A DNA stretch of 38,767 nucleotides, taken from NCBI GenBank assembly GCA_902604265.1, contig CACKXX010000001.1, positions 66,628 to 105,394 on the forward strand, written 5' to 3'. Positions within the stretch are counted from its first letter, which is position 1. The number at the start of each line of letters is the position of its first letter. The DNA is from an uncultured Pelagibacteraceae bacterium. Lineage in GTDB: Bacteria; Pseudomonadota; Alphaproteobacteria; Pelagibacterales; Pelagibacteraceae. A model generated the notes under the pieces. That model saw only the letters and a program-made list of their open reading frames with translations, was not told the DNA's origin and searched no databases. Below are positions 28,656 to 38,767 of this stretch, piece by piece. The translations under genes were made by a program, and so were the position numbers.

Positions 28656-28684
28656 AAAGGCCCCTTAATTATAAAGGGGCCTTT
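28656..28684. terminator. GC-rich bidirectional intrinsic terminator
   Basis: AAAGGCCCCTT-AATTATA-AAGGGGCCTTT, flanked by A-rich and T-rich runs between convergent genes. Confidence 0.85.
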
Positions 28685-28710
28685 AATTTTTTAACTTTTT
28701 CTAATTTAAA

Positions 28711-29613
28711 TTAGAACGCAAAAGAAAAGTTTATGCTTTTAGAAGTTTCATCTTCACCTGATGTACCATCTTGGCTATCAGTTGAGTTAGCATGACCACC
28801 TATAGTCAAACCACCCATTGTGTATGAAGCAGAAATACCTGAAGATTCTTCATCTTCTTTACCAGATCCAGAGAAGTCAACTTCTTGTCTTCCAGCAGAA
28901 ACTGTTAAATCTTCGTTTACTGCAAAAGAAATACCATAGTGGTCAGCTTCTGTATCAGATGTAGCAGCAGCAGAAAAATCTACTTCAGATCTTTGCCATC
29001 CTACTGTTATACCACCTGTTACATATTTAACCCACATAGACTCTTCATCTTGAGCTGTTGTAACTTCACCTGAACCAGCACCGATAGTTAATCCATCGAT
29101 TAGGTCAGCATATTGTAAAACGATTGAGCTAGAAGATACACTAGCTGGATTGTAGAATGCAGAAACAGTTAGATTTCCAAAAGTTCCATTGTAAGCAAAA
29201 GAACTTGTTGAAGAAATGTTTCCTACAACACCATGGTCTCTTCCATCAGTTACATCGTATACTTCTTCGTAAGCAGTTGGAACTATGTCAGCGTAGTTAT
29301 TTAAACCACCTACACCTTTTGAAGCTCCTGAGAAAGTAACAGCACCGCTGTCTCCAGAATCAATTTTGATACTGTAGTCATCGTAAGTTCCACCATCTAA
29401 CTCGATTTGTAGCGAAACTTCCATGCCATTAACATCGCCTGAACCATTAAAGTTCACACTGTCTCCCATTGACCAACCGTTTCCAGTAGTCTCTGAAGTA
29501 GAAGTATAGTCTAGAGATGCTCCACCAGTTACAGATAGATCACCAGCTGAAACTGAAGTAGCTACTAAAGATCCTGCAAGAGCAGTTAATCCTAGTTTTT
29601 TCAATTTGTTCAT
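28711..29613 (-). CDS. Outer-membrane porin-like beta-barrel protein
   Basis: Signal peptide MNKLKKLGLTALAGSLVATSVSAG; Gly/Ser/Asp-rich alternating strands; C-terminal SINFSFAF with terminal Phe; strong SD AAGGAG (complement 29621-29626). Confidence 0.85.
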   Translation of the reverse strand: MNKLKKLGLTALAGSLVATSVSAGDLSVTGGASLDYTSTSETTGNGWSMGDSVNFNGSGDVNGMEVSLQIELDGGTYDDYSIKIDSGDSGAVTFSGASKGVGGLNNYADIVPTAYEEVYDVTDGRDHGVVGNISSTSSFAYNGTFGNLTVSAFYNPASVSSSSIVLQYADLIDGLTIGAGSGEVTTAQDEESMWVKYVTGGITVGWQRSEVDFSAAATSDTEADHYGISFAVNEDLTVSAGRQEVDFSGSGKEDEESSGISASYTMGGLTIGGHANSTDSQDGTSGEDETSKSINFSFAF

Positions 29614-29699
29614 ATTAATACTCCTTATTGTTAATAATTAATTATAAACTGGGCATTTTTAACAAAATTTATCATAGAGATGTTTATAAATTTACTTTA

Positions 29700-29728
29700 T
29701 TCATATAAATAAATTGATAGTGTTGCAA
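29700..29728 (-). promoter_or_regulatory. Candidate porin promoter
   Basis: Minus strand TTGCAA (29723-29728), 17-bp spacer, TATGAA (complement 29700-29705). Confidence 0.3.
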
Positions 29729-29766
29729 AAATACATCATTATTTATAAGTCAAATTTATAGCTGTA

Positions 29767-29792
29767 TTTTAATTAAATTATGTTAATTAAAA
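29767..29792. repeat. Perfect 10-bp inverted repeat in the divergent intergenic region
   Basis: TTTTAATTAA-ATTATG-TTAATTAAAA. Confidence 0.6.
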
Positions 29793-29818
29793 CAGGTTAG
29801 TGTTAATTTTCCTTAATT

Positions 29819-30388
29819 ATGACGAAATATATATCAATAACCAAAATTCTATCTATTTTTACCCTAATATTATCTCTAATATTGTTAAATTCATGTGGAA
29901 TTTATAGGCCGGTTGACGCTAGAGAATACCCTCCAGATCCAAAGTTAAGAGTTAAAAAAAATTTAGAAGAAGGAAGAGGGTTTAGGCTTATGGGTAGTGA
30001 TAAAAAAGGTGGAGTATTTGACTTTGCCAGTTCAAACGAATTATGGAGAGCGAGTCTAGATACAATAGATTTCATGCCTTTAGTTTCTGCTAACTACAGT
30101 GGAGGAATTATAATAACAGATTGGTACAATGAGGGTGGAGGTGAATCTGTAAAAATTACAATAAGATTTTTATCAAATGAAGTTAGGGTTGATGCTTTGA
30201 GCATAAAAGTTTTTACTAAACAATGTGGAGCAAATATAGACTGTCAAATATCTGAAAATGAAGGCTCATTACCTTCTGAATTAAAAAAAAATATTCTAAA
30301 AAAAGCAGCAATATATGAAAAACAAAATAAAGATAAAAATTTCAAAGAGTATCAAGTAACTACTCCTGGTGATAACAAAAGAGAATAA
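29819..30388 (+). CDS. DUF3576-like lipoprotein
   Basis: Lipobox [66 protein letters not shown]; adjacent to leuS. Confidence 0.78.
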   Translation: MTKYISITKILSIFTLILSLILLNSCGIYRPVDAREYPPDPKLRVKKNLEEGRGFRLMGSDKKGGVFDFASSNELWRASLDTIDFMPLVSANYSGGIIITDWYNEGGGESVKITIRFLSNEVRVDALSIKVFTKQCGANIDCQISENEGSLPSELKKNILKKAAIYEKQNKDKNFKEYQVTTPGDNKRE

Positions 30389-30414
30389 TTAAGTTTTTAA
30401 AGCAAGACAATTTA

Positions 30415-32958
30415 GTGAACCGTTATAATTTTAAAACCATAGAAGAGAAATGGCATAAAAAATGGGAATCTGAAAAATTTTTTAAAGCAAAAATAGATAA
30501 ATCTAAAAAAAAATTTTATTGTTTAGAAATGTTTCCATATCCATCTGGTAAAATTCATATGGGTCATGTAAGAAACTATACAATAGGAGATGTTCTTTCA
30601 AGATACAAGATAGCAAAAGGTTTTAATGTTTTACATCCAATGGGATGGGACTCTTTTGGTATGCCTGCAGAAAATGCAGCTAAAGAAAATAACTTAAACC
30701 CTAAAGAATGGACTGAAAAAAATATCTCTGTAATGAAAAGCCAACTGAAAAAACTTGGTTTATCAATAGATTGGGATAGAGAAATATCCACCTGTTCTAA
30801 AGAATATTACAAACATCAACAATTATTCTTTTTAGAACTTTATGAAAAAGGTCTTGTTTATAGAAAAGAAAATTATGTAAATTGGGATCCTGTTGATCAA
30901 ACAGTACTTGCAAATGAACAAGTAATAGATGGAAAGGGTTGGAGATCTGGTGCAATTGTAGAAAGAAAAAAACTTAATCAATGGTTTTTTAATATATCAA
31001 AATTTTCTGATGAGCTTTTAACAGGGCTAGACGGATTAAATGAATGGCCAAACAAAGTTAAGATTATGCAAAAAAATTGGATTGGAAAATCCTTTGGTTG
31101 TGAAATAGACTTTAAAATTGAAGGAAATCTTCCTGTAAATAAAGTGAAATGTTTTACTACAAGGCCAGACACTCTATTTGGTTTTTCTTTTTTAGCTTTA
31201 TCTGTTGATCACCCAATATCAGATTATTTTAAAAATGATAAAGAATTTATTAAGTTTAAAGATGAATGTTCTAAAACAGGTACAACTGAAGAATCAATTG
31301 CTTTGGGTGAAAAAATTGGCTTTAAAACTAATTTATTAGCTATTAATCCTTTAGATAAAAATCATAAAGTCCCAGTTTATTTCGCAAACTTTGTATTGAT
31401 GGATTACGGTTTTGGTGCTGTTTTTGGATGTCCGGCACATGATCAAAGAGATTTCGATTTTGCAAAAAAATATGATTTAAAAATAAAAACTGTAGTTAAA
31501 CCAATCGATGAGGATGATAATTATAAAGTTATAAAAGAAGCTTATGCAGGTGAGGGTATAATATTTAATTCAGATTTTTTAAATGGATATAAAGCGCCTG
31601 ATGAGTCTGTGTTAAAAACAATTGAATATTTAGAAAAAAATAAATTAGGAAATAAAAAAATAAACTTTAGATTAAAGGATTGGGGAGTATCAAGACAAAG
31701 ATACTGGGGTTGTCCTATACCGATTGCTTATAACAAAGCTGGTAAAATTATCACTGTACCAAAGAAAGAGTTGCCTGTTGCATTGCCAGAAAAAATAAAC
31801 TTGAAATCCAAAGGCAATCCTCTCGATAACGAAACTGAATGGAAAAAAATTATAATAAATGGAGAAGAATGTACTAGAGAAACTGATACATTAGACACTT
31901 TTGTAGATTCGTCTTGGTATTTTTTAAGATTTTGTTCTCCGGATAATAAAGTTTATGGATTTAATCCTGATGAAATTAAATATTGGATGCCTGTTGATCA
32001 ATATATTGGAGGAGTAGAACATGCAATATTACATTTATTATATTCAAGATTCTTTATGCGTGCTATAGCTCATAAAAATACAAAATTTAACATTAAAGAA
32101 CCATTTAAAGGTCTTTTTACTCAAGGAATGGTTTGTCACGAAACATATAAATCTGATGAAAATAAATGGCTAAGCCCAGATGAAGTAGCAACTGATGATG
32201 GTAAAAAATATTACGAAAAGAACAATCAAAATAAATTAGTTACTGTTGGTCCTAGTGAATCTATGTCTAAATCAAAAAGAAATACTATAGACCCTGAAAA
32301 AATAATTAACGATTTTGGTGCTGATGCTGTGAGACTGTTTATTTTATCAGACAGCCCTCCAGAAAAAGATGTTCAATGGTCTGAACAAGGTATGATAGCT
32401 TCTTATAAATTTATTCAAAAACTTTGGACATTACATGAAAAAATTAAACAAATAATTAATAAAAATATTAAAGGGGATAAAGAAGAAATTAGCAAATACA
32501 CAAATCAGTTAATTAATAAAGTAAATAGTAATTTAGATAGATTTAATTATAATGTAATAATAGCAAATATGTATGAAGCTTATAATTATCTATTTAAAAA
32601 AATTGATAATAAAATTGATAGTGAAAACTTAAAAGAAAACTACAGAAAGATTTTAACCGTTATGTCTCCTATAATTCCACATTTTACTTCAGAATGTCTT
32701 AGTGAATTGAATTTTGAAATAAAACAGGAATGGCCAACAATTAATAAAAAATTACTAGAAGAAGAACAGATAAACTATGTAATTCAAATAAATGGTAAGA
32801 AAAAGGGAATTTTAAATACATACAAGGATATATCAGAAGAAAAACTACTAAATGAAATAATAAAAACATCTGATATTAGTAAAATTATTGTAAACAAAAA
32901 AATTAAGAAGAGCTTTTTTGTAAAAAATAAATTAATAAATATTTTGCTTTATGAATAA
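30415..32958 (+). CDS. leuS: Leucyl-tRNA synthetase (GTG start)
   Basis: [21 protein letters not shown] (HIGH), [25 protein letters not shown] (KMSKS-like). Confidence 0.97.
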   Translation: MNRYNFKTIEEKWHKKWESEKFFKAKIDKSKKKFYCLEMFPYPSGKIHMGHVRNYTIGDVLSRYKIAKGFNVLHPMGWDSFGMPAENAAKENNLNPKEWTEKNISVMKSQLKKLGLSIDWDREISTCSKEYYKHQQLFFLELYEKGLVYRKENYVNWDPVDQTVLANEQVIDGKGWRSGAIVERKKLNQWFFNISKFSDELLTGLDGLNEWPNKVKIMQKNWIGKSFGCEIDFKIEGNLPVNKVKCFTTRPDTLFGFSFLALSVDHPISDYFKNDKEFIKFKDECSKTGTTEESIALGEKIGFKTNLLAINPLDKNHKVPVYFANFVLMDYGFGAVFGCPAHDQRDFDFAKKYDLKIKTVVKPIDEDDNYKVIKEAYAGEGIIFNSDFLNGYKAPDESVLKTIEYLEKNKLGNKKINFRLKDWGVSRQRYWGCPIPIAYNKAGKIITVPKKELPVALPEKINLKSKGNPLDNETEWKKIIINGEECTRETDTLDTFVDSSWYFLRFCSPDNKVYGFNPDEIKYWMPVDQYIGGVEHAILHLLYSRFFMRAIAHKNTKFNIKEPFKGLFTQGMVCHETYKSDENKWLSPDEVATDDGKKYYEKNNQNKLVTVGPSESMSKSKRNTIDPEKIINDFGADAVRLFILSDSPPEKDVQWSEQGMIASYKFIQKLWTLHEKIKQIINKNIKGDKEEISKYTNQLINKVNSNLDRFNYNVIIANMYEAYNYLFKKIDNKIDSENLKENYRKILTVMSPIIPHFTSECLSELNFEIKQEWPTINKKLLEEEQINYVIQINGKKKGILNTYKDISEEKLLNEIIKTSDISKIIVNKKIKKSFFVKNKLINILLYE

Positions 32959-33406
32959 ATTTTTTAAACATATTTTTATTTTCTTCCTTATAGTAAATTG
33001 CGGATATCAACCTATTTTTTCAGGAAAAAAAGTTAATTTTGCAATTGATAATTTAACATACGATAAAAATAATGAAATTGATTCTGCAATAAATAACAAT
33101 TTAAAAAATTATAAAAGTTTAGAAAATAAGGATAAAATATTAGATTTAGAAATTTCTAGCAAAATAAATAAAGTTACAACATCATTGGATGATCGTGGTG
33201 ATCCAAAATCATTTAGGTTAGAGCTTGAGATAAAAACTACATTTAAAAAAGATAATAAATTATTAAATGAAAAAAGTTTTTTTAAATCACATGATTACAA
33301 TAATAGCACAAATAAATTTGATTTAAAAAAATATGAAAATTCAGTAAAAGAAAATTTAATTGGTAAAATTACAGAAGAAATAATTGTATATATTCTGTCT
33401 TTATAA
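32951..33406 (+). CDS. lptE: LPS-assembly lipoprotein LptE-like
   Basis: Lipobox [12 protein letters not shown]; small beta-rich lipoprotein between leuS and holA. Confidence 0.75.
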   Translation: MNKFFKHIFIFFLIVNCGYQPIFSGKKVNFAIDNLTYDKNNEIDSAINNNLKNYKSLENKDKILDLEISSKINKVTTSLDDRGDPKSFRLELEIKTTFKKDNKLLNEKSFFKSHDYNNSTNKFDLKKYENSVKENLIGKITEEIIVYILSL

Positions 33407-33412
33407 ATTTAA

Positions 33413-34396
33413 ATGATAATTAAAGCATTCGAAATAGATAAATTAAAAAAAAAGAATGAAAAATTTTTTTTGTTATATGGTGAAAACGAAGGTTTAAAAA
33501 ATCAAGTATTTCAAGAGGTTTTTGCTAAAAATTTCGAAAATAAGTTAGAACGTTTTGAAGAAAATGAAATCTTAAATAATTTTGATAATTTTATTTCAAG
33601 CATCGTCAACAAATCATTTTTTGATGAATCAAGGTTAATTTTAATACAAAGAACAACTGATAGGATAATTAAATTAATAGATGATTTACTTGATAAAAAT
33701 ATCACTGATACAACAATTGTATTTAACGCTGGTATTCTTGAAAAAAAATCAAAACTTCGATCTAAATTTGAAAAAGAAAAAACTTTAATCTGTGTTCCAT
33801 TCTATAAAGATGACATCAAAACACTTAGACAAGTTGCAAATAATTTTTTTATAAAAAATAAAATTTCATTATCTCAAGAAGTTGTTAATTTAATTGTGGA
33901 ACGTAGTAGTGGAGATAGAATAAACCTAATGACTGAATTAGAAAAAATTTCCCTTTTTGTGATTAACAAGAAAAAAATAAATATTGAAGATGTAATAAAA
34001 TTAACAAATTTAGCAGAAAATTATAGTATTTCAGAATTGGCTGATAACTGCTTGTTAAAAAATTTAAATAAAGTTAATAAAATTTTTAATGAAAATATTT
34101 TTTCTTTAGAGGATTGCATATTGATAATTAGAACATTATTAATAAAATCTAAACGACTTTTAGAATTAAAAAAAGTTCAAAGAACTAACAAAAATCTTGA
34201 TGAAATAATTACAAGTTACAAACCACCAATTTTTTGGAAAGATAAAGAGATTGTCAAAAATCAAATTAATAAATGGGAATTGGTTGATACAGAAGAAATG
34301 ATTTACAAAATTAACAAAACTGAATTAGAAGTAAAACAAAACTACACCAATGCTTTAAACATAGTTTCAGATTTTGTTCTTAACTCCGCAAGATAG
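33413..34396 (+). CDS. holA: DNA polymerase III delta subunit
   Basis: FFLLYGENEGLKNQVFQEV...SFFDESRLILIQRTTDRI...VNLIVERSSGDRINLMTELEKISLF. Confidence 0.88.
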   Translation: MIIKAFEIDKLKKKNEKFFLLYGENEGLKNQVFQEVFAKNFENKLERFEENEILNNFDNFISSIVNKSFFDESRLILIQRTTDRIIKLIDDLLDKNITDTTIVFNAGILEKKSKLRSKFEKEKTLICVPFYKDDIKTLRQVANNFFIKNKISLSQEVVNLIVERSSGDRINLMTELEKISLFVINKKKINIEDVIKLTNLAENYSISELADNCLLKNLNKVNKIFNENIFSLEDCILIIRTLLIKSKRLLELKKVQRTNKNLDEIITSYKPPIFWKDKEIVKNQINKWELVDTEEMIYKINKTELEVKQNYTNALNIVSDFVLNSAR

Positions 34397-35248
34397 CTAA
34401 TAGTTTGCCTTTATAACCATTATAAGTCTATTTAATTGGTCTAAATCTTTATATTGAAAAGAAACCATACCTGAATTGTTTTTTTTATTAGTAATAGAAA
34501 CCTTAATGCCTGTCTTGTCTTCTATGCTAGATTCCAAGCTTAAAAGATCTGCATTTTTGGTTTTTTTAGTCTTATTACTATTAAATTTTAAAACTCTAAT
34601 TAAATGTTCAGATTGGCGAACAGATAATTTTTTATCTATAATTTTTTTTGCTAAAAAAAATGCATTTTCGAGACCTACTAAAATTTTTGCATGTCCTTGA
34701 GAAATTTTTTCTTCTATTATTAATTCTATAACTTCTTTAGGTAAAGAAAGTAATCTTAAACAATTAGATATATGAGCTCTACTCTTTCCTATAAATTTAG
34801 AAACCTTATCTTGATCATAATTAAAATCATCAATTAATCTTTTGTATCCTTCTGCCTCTTCTATAGGATTTAAATCTTTTCTTTGAACATTTTCAACAAT
34901 TGCAAACTCTAAGGATTTTAAATTATCTGCCTTTATAATTATTACCGGTACTTCATGTAAGCCTGCATTTTGAGCAGATTGCCATCTTCTTTCTCCTGCA
35001 ATAATTTCATACTTTCCATCTTGATCTTCTGATCTTCTAACAACAATAGGCTGAATGATTCCTCTTTCTTTTATTGAGTTAGTAAGTTCCTCTAAGCTTT
35101 CTTTGTCAAATTTTTTTCTTGGCTGGTATTTGTTCCTTACTATAGAACTTATTGAAATTTTACTTTTATCTTCGCTTGATTGACTATCTCCAATCAATGA
35201 AGATAGTCCTCTACCAAGTCCCTTTTTAGATTTAAATGGATTTATCAT
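34397..35248 (-). CDS. parB: Chromosome partitioning protein ParB
   Basis: GLGRGLSSLIGD, RNKYQPRKKFD, IIAGERRWQSAQNAGL, ENVQRKDLNPIEEAEGYKRL, GKSRAHISNCLRLLSLP. Confidence 0.97.
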   Translation of the reverse strand: MINPFKSKKGLGRGLSSLIGDSQSSEDKSKISISSIVRNKYQPRKKFDKESLEELTNSIKERGIIQPIVVRRSEDQDGKYEIIAGERRWQSAQNAGLHEVPVIIIKADNLKSLEFAIVENVQRKDLNPIEEAEGYKRLIDDFNYDQDKVSKFIGKSRAHISNCLRLLSLPKEVIELIIEEKISQGHAKILVGLENAFFLAKKIIDKKLSVRQSEHLIRVLKFNSNKTKKTKNADLLSLESSIEDKTGIKVSITNKKNNSGMVSFQYKDLDQLNRLIMVIKANY

Positions 35249-36045
35249 GCTGCACTTTCAACGGGATTATCTTGATTTAAAAATTCTTCTGCAAAGCTAA
35301 AATAAGCTTTACTACCTGGACAAATTTTATCATAAAGAAGCACTGGAACTCCATGAGAGGGTGCTTCTGAGAGCCTTACGTTTCTTGGAACGACTGTAGA
35401 ATAAACTTTATCTTTGAAATAATTTCTAGCTTCTTGTTCTACTTCGCTAGATAATTTATTTCTCTTGTCGTACATAGTGAGAAGTATACCCCTCATATCC
35501 AAAGATGGATTTAGGTTAGATTTAATTCTTTCGATCGTCTTCATAAGTTGAGTAAGGCCTTCGAGTGCAAAAAATTCTGTTTGAAGAGGCACCACAAGCG
35601 AGTTAGAGGCAACCAGGGCCATAATTGTCAGAAGACTTAAAGATGGTGGGCAATCAATAAGTATATAATCATATGATGCCCTAGAATCATTTAAAATAGA
35701 GGTTAATTCATCCTTCAATTTAAAGGCTCTTCGGCTGTCTCCTGCTGTCTCAATCTCTAAACCTGAAAGATCTACATTGGAAGTGATTAAATTTAAATTT
35801 TCAAACTTAGTTGACTGGATTACCTCTGAAATTTTTCTATTCCCATTAAGCACACTATAAATTGTTAAATCAGAGTTATCTGTATTTGATATTCCAAGAC
35901 CTGTTGTGGCATTTCCTTGCGGGTCAAGATCAATTACCAAGATTTTTTTTCCTTTCATTGTCAAGCCTGCTGCTAAATTAATTACGGTAGTAGTTTTTCC
36001 TACTCCACCTTTCTGATTAATAACTGAAATAATTTTTTTATCCAT
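35245..36045 (-). CDS. parA: Chromosome partitioning ATPase ParA
   Basis: ISVINQKGGVGKTTTVINLAAGL, DLDPQGNATTGLG, DCPPSLSLLTIMAL. Confidence 0.97.
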   Translation of the reverse strand: MDKKIISVINQKGGVGKTTTVINLAAGLTMKGKKILVIDLDPQGNATTGLGISNTDNSDLTIYSVLNGNRKISEVIQSTKFENLNLITSNVDLSGLEIETAGDSRRAFKLKDELTSILNDSRASYDYILIDCPPSLSLLTIMALVASNSLVVPLQTEFFALEGLTQLMKTIERIKSNLNPSLDMRGILLTMYDKRNKLSSEVEQEARNYFKDKVYSTVVPRNVRLSEAPSHGVPVLLYDKICPGSKAYFSFAEEFLNQDNPVESAA

Positions 36046-36682
36046 TTTTTTTTTTTAAATTTGAAATCTTTACCACTAATGACTCACCGCTTGTTAAACT
36101 TTTTTTTTCTTCATAATTAAAATTCCATTTTTTTAACGCCTCATTCAAAATTTTTTTTCCACTTTTACCTAAAAATAAAATTATGTATTTGAACTTTATG
36201 AAATTGTTTGAAGCGATGTCAAAAATAATTGGCAAAGGCTTGAATGCCCGTGAGATTATAATGTCTGTTTGTAAATTTTTTTGTTCAAAAATATTTTTTT
36301 GTTCAATCTCGGTATTTAAATTAAATTTTTTTGAAACTTCTTTTAAGAAATTACTTTTATGATAGCTTTTTTCATAAAAAATTACTTTAAATTGTGGTTT
36401 TTTAGGTTTCATCAATATTGCTAAAACTATACCAGGTAAACCTGCGCCAGATCCTAAATCAGTGCATATTTTAATATCATTTTTATCAATAAAATCAATG
36501 ATTTGCGCACTATCTGCTATATGTCTTGTATTTATTGACTTTTCCGTGCTTGAACTTATCAAGTTTATATCTTTATTCTTTTTTAGAATTGATAAGCTAT
36601 AATTGTTAAGCTCATCCAATGTTTCACGTGAAACATTTTGGATACCAAGTTTTGTATTTTTTATAAAATTCGAATCGATCAA
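36038..36682 (-). CDS. rsmG: 16S rRNA (guanine527-N7)-methyltransferase
   Basis: [35 protein letters not shown]. Confidence 0.95.
   Translation of the reverse strand: MIDSNFIKNTKLGIQNVSRETLDELNNYSLSILKKNKDINLISSSTEKSINTRHIADSAQIIDFIDKNDIKICTDLGSGAGLPGIVLAILMKPKKPQFKVIFYEKSYHKSNFLKEVSKKFNLNTEIEQKNIFEQKNLQTDIIISRAFKPLPIIFDIASNNFIKFKYIILFLGKSGKKILNEALKKWNFNYEEKKSLTSGESLVVKISNLKKKNG
36618..36637. promoter_or_regulatory. parS centromere site (perfect 16-bp consensus within a 20-bp palindrome)
   Basis: AATGTTTCACGTGAAACATT; core TGTTTCACGTGAAACA at 36620-36635, inside rsmG (encodes NVSRET). Confidence 0.95.
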
Positions 36683-38550
36683 GCTATATGCTTAATAGAC
36701 CTTCTTTTAAGGTGAGACAACAAAATATATACAGCAGCAGGGGTAATTCCATCGATCCTTAGCGCCTGACCCATGGTTTTGGGCCTAATTTTCTTGAATT
36801 TTGACTTAACTTCATTAGAAAGGCCAGAAAATGTGTCATAATCGATTTTTTCTGGTATAACTAAATTTTCATCCTTTTTAAAAGCTAAAATATCATCATT
36901 TTGCTTCTTTAAATAACCTCTGTAATGTGAATTTATCTCTAATTGCTCATCTATTTCACGTGAAATAAACTTTATTTCAGGCCATATTTCTCGTATTTTA
37001 GACATATCTACTGATTTCTGACTTAGAATCTGATTTGCATTGCGGTTGACACCATCTTTTGCAATATTAATTCCATATTTAGAGACTTTTGACGGTGTAA
37101 TATTCAATTTATCCATTTTATCATGAGTTTTTTTAAGCTCTGAATGCTTTTCTTTATATATATTTTTCCTTTCTTTCATTACTAATCCTATATCTATTCC
37201 TTTTTGGGTAAGTCTTATATCAGCGTTATCCGATCTTAAAGATAGCCTATATTCTGCCCTAGAAGTAAACATTCTATATGGTTCAGCTACTCCCTTAGTC
37301 ACTAGATCATCAATCATTACTCCAATATATGCATCAGATCTATCAAGTATAAATGGTTCATTTTGCTTAAATGATAAAGCTGAATTAATTCCAGCTATAA
37401 GTCCTTGTGCTGCAGCTTCCTCGTACCCTGTTGTTCCATTTATTTGCCCAGCTAAATACAAATTTTTGATTTTTTTAGTCTCTAAAGTCAAAAATAGCTC
37501 CCTTGGATCAACAAAATCATATTCAATAGCATATCCAGGTCTTAAAATTTTTACATTCTCTAAACCACTGATTTTACTACATATTTCTTGTTGTACCTCG
37601 ACCGGAAGAGACGTAGATATGCCATTTGGATATACAGTATAATCATTTAAGCCTTCAGGTTCTAAAAAAATTTGATGCCTTTGTTTATCAGCAAATTTTA
37701 CAATTTTATCTTCTATTGAAGGGCAGTATCTTGGTCCAACACCCTGGATACTCCCTGAGTACATTGCACTTCGATTTATATTTTTTGAAATAATTTTATG
37801 AACAGACTCATTAGTATAAGTCATTCGACATGAAATTTGCTTATTTGAATTTTTCTTAGTTAGGAAAGAAAAGAAGTATGGATCTTCATCAGCAAACTGT
37901 TCTTCTAAATTATTAAAATTGATGGTTCTAGAATCTAACCTTGGGGGTGTGCCTGTCTTAAGTCTTCCAATTTTAAAGTTAAGTTTTTTTAGTTCGTCGC
38001 TTAACCCTGTAGTAGGTTTTTCATTATATCGACCAGCTGGTGTTTGTTTTTCCCCTACATGAATCAACCCATTTAAAAAAGTGCCAGTTGTTAGTATTAG
38101 TTTTGAAGTTTCAATTTTTTTTCCTGACTGTGTTATAAATCCTTTTATAACGTTTTTTTCGAATATAAACTTAATTACAGGATCAGAAAAAACGCTTAAA
38201 TTACAGTAGTTTAAAAGTTTTTCTTGCATATATTTTTTATATAATGATCTATCAGTTTGAGTTCTTGGACCTCTAACTGCTGGACCTCTGCTTCTATTTA
38301 ATAGTCTAAATTGAATACCTGATTTATCTGCTACATCTCCCATAACTCCATCAAGCGCATCTATTTCTCTAACTAAATGTCCTTTACCTAAACCACCAAT
38401 AGCTGGATTACATGACATCTCTCCTATTGTTTCTATTTTATGTGTGAATAGAGCTGTATTGACACCTAATCTTGCCGATGCTGCTGCAGCCTCACATCCG
38501 GCATGCCCTCCTCCTATTACTACTACATCGAATGACATATCATTTTTCAT
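36679..38550 (-). CDS. mnmG: tRNA uridine 5-carboxymethylaminomethyl modification enzyme MnmG (GidA)
   Basis: [73 protein letters not shown]. Confidence 0.98.
   Translation of the reverse strand: MKNDMSFDVVVIGGGHAGCEAAAASARLGVNTALFTHKIETIGEMSCNPAIGGLGKGHLVREIDALDGVMGDVADKSGIQFRLLNRSRGPAVRGPRTQTDRSLYKKYMQEKLLNYCNLSVFSDPVIKFIFEKNVIKGFITQSGKKIETSKLILTTGTFLNGLIHVGEKQTPAGRYNEKPTTGLSDELKKLNFKIGRLKTGTPPRLDSRTINFNNLEEQFADEDPYFFSFLTKKNSNKQISCRMTYTNESVHKIISKNINRSAMYSGSIQGVGPRYCPSIEDKIVKFADKQRHQIFLEPEGLNDYTVYPNGISTSLPVEVQQEICSKISGLENVKILRPGYAIEYDFVDPRELFLTLETKKIKNLYLAGQINGTTGYEEAAAQGLIAGINSALSFKQNEPFILDRSDAYIGVMIDDLVTKGVAEPYRMFTSRAEYRLSLRSDNADIRLTQKGIDIGLVMKERKNIYKEKHSELKKTHDKMDKLNITPSKVSKYGINIAKDGVNRNANQILSQKSVDMSKIREIWPEIKFISREIDEQLEINSHYRGYLKKQNDDILAFKKDENLVIPEKIDYDTFSGLSNEVKSKFKKIRPKTMGQALRIDGITPAAVYILLSHLKRRSIKHIA
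36952..36967. promoter_or_regulatory. Second, variant parS-like palindrome
   Basis: TATTTCACGTGAAATA, 14/16 match to parS with symmetric substitutions, inside mnmG (encodes ISREI). Confidence 0.6.
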
Positions 38551-38684
38551 ATATTAAACTTATAACTGAAAGAAATATTTACAAGACTAGAGTACAAATA
38601 TAAAAAAAAAAAAATAAAGTTCAGAATCCTTAATTATGAATGAAAATAAAGAAAAAGGACCATAAAAAGCCAATAAATTGAAGA

Positions 38685-38767
38685 TTATTTGCCAATGCAA
38701 AAATCGTTGAAAATACTACCTAATATCTCCTCAACGTCTACTTTTCCAACAATTATACCTAGATGTC
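38685..38767 (-). CDS. mnmE: MnmE (TrmE) GTPase, C-terminal end (runs off window)
   Basis: Minus frame HLGIIVGKVDVEEILGSIFNDFCIGK* matches the conserved MnmE C-terminus; precedes mnmG. Confidence 0.93.
   Translation of the reverse strand, partial: HLGIIVGKVDVEEILGSIFNDFCIGK

Noticed and set aside
29157-29339. 60-aa plus-strand ORF opposite the porin
   Set aside because: Low-complexity, antisense to a strongly supported porin gene
38551-38684. Gap between mnmG and mnmE as a possible small gene or ncRNA
   Set aside because: Only very short ORFs (about 10 codons) and an A-run; no convincing hairpin or motif
1-38767. CRISPR arrays, transposases, integrases, prophage, toxin-antitoxin or restriction systems
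   Set aside because: No direct-repeat arrays or matching protein families seen; the whole window is accounted for by housekeeping genes

Overview
This is an AT-rich, very compact alphaproteobacterial chromosome segment. Gene content and order, tiny intergenic gaps and Lys/Asn/Ile-rich proteins look like a SAR11/Pelagibacter-type streamlined genome (inference; no search was run). It is nearly all housekeeping genes: infB(partial)-nusA-metK-lnt-ybeY-phoH-miaB-fur-tsaB on the minus strand, then a polysaccharide deacetylase, Bax-like glucosaminidase, nfuA, trpS, murJ, maeB, BON lipoprotein, rsmI, LpoA-like protein, rdgB, grpE-dnaK-dnaJ, pirin, dapB, nth, a PfkB kinase, a winged-helix regulator, a YkuD L,D-transpeptidase, yggS, a ThiE-like protein, a porin, a DUF3576-like lipoprotein, leuS, lptE, holA, parB-parA-rsmG-mnmG and the 3' end of mnmE. 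I saw no mobile element, CRISPR, rRNA or tRNA. The most notable observations are: (1) a 35-aa ORF missing from the ORF track at 26294..26401 (-), with a strong ArfA ribosome-rescue motif (YKPRIVKPKKGKGSFKRK), coupled by ATGA overlap to an atypical response-regulator-like gene; (2) an intrinsic-terminator-like hairpin whose U-run directly abuts the nusA Shine-Dalgarno, downstream of a candidate promoter, suggesting attenuation of nusA; (3) a perfect parS site inside rsmG and a symmetric near-parS inside mnmG; (4) several divergent gene pairs with almost no intergenic DNA, including one pair whose two start codons share the palindrome ATGCAT.
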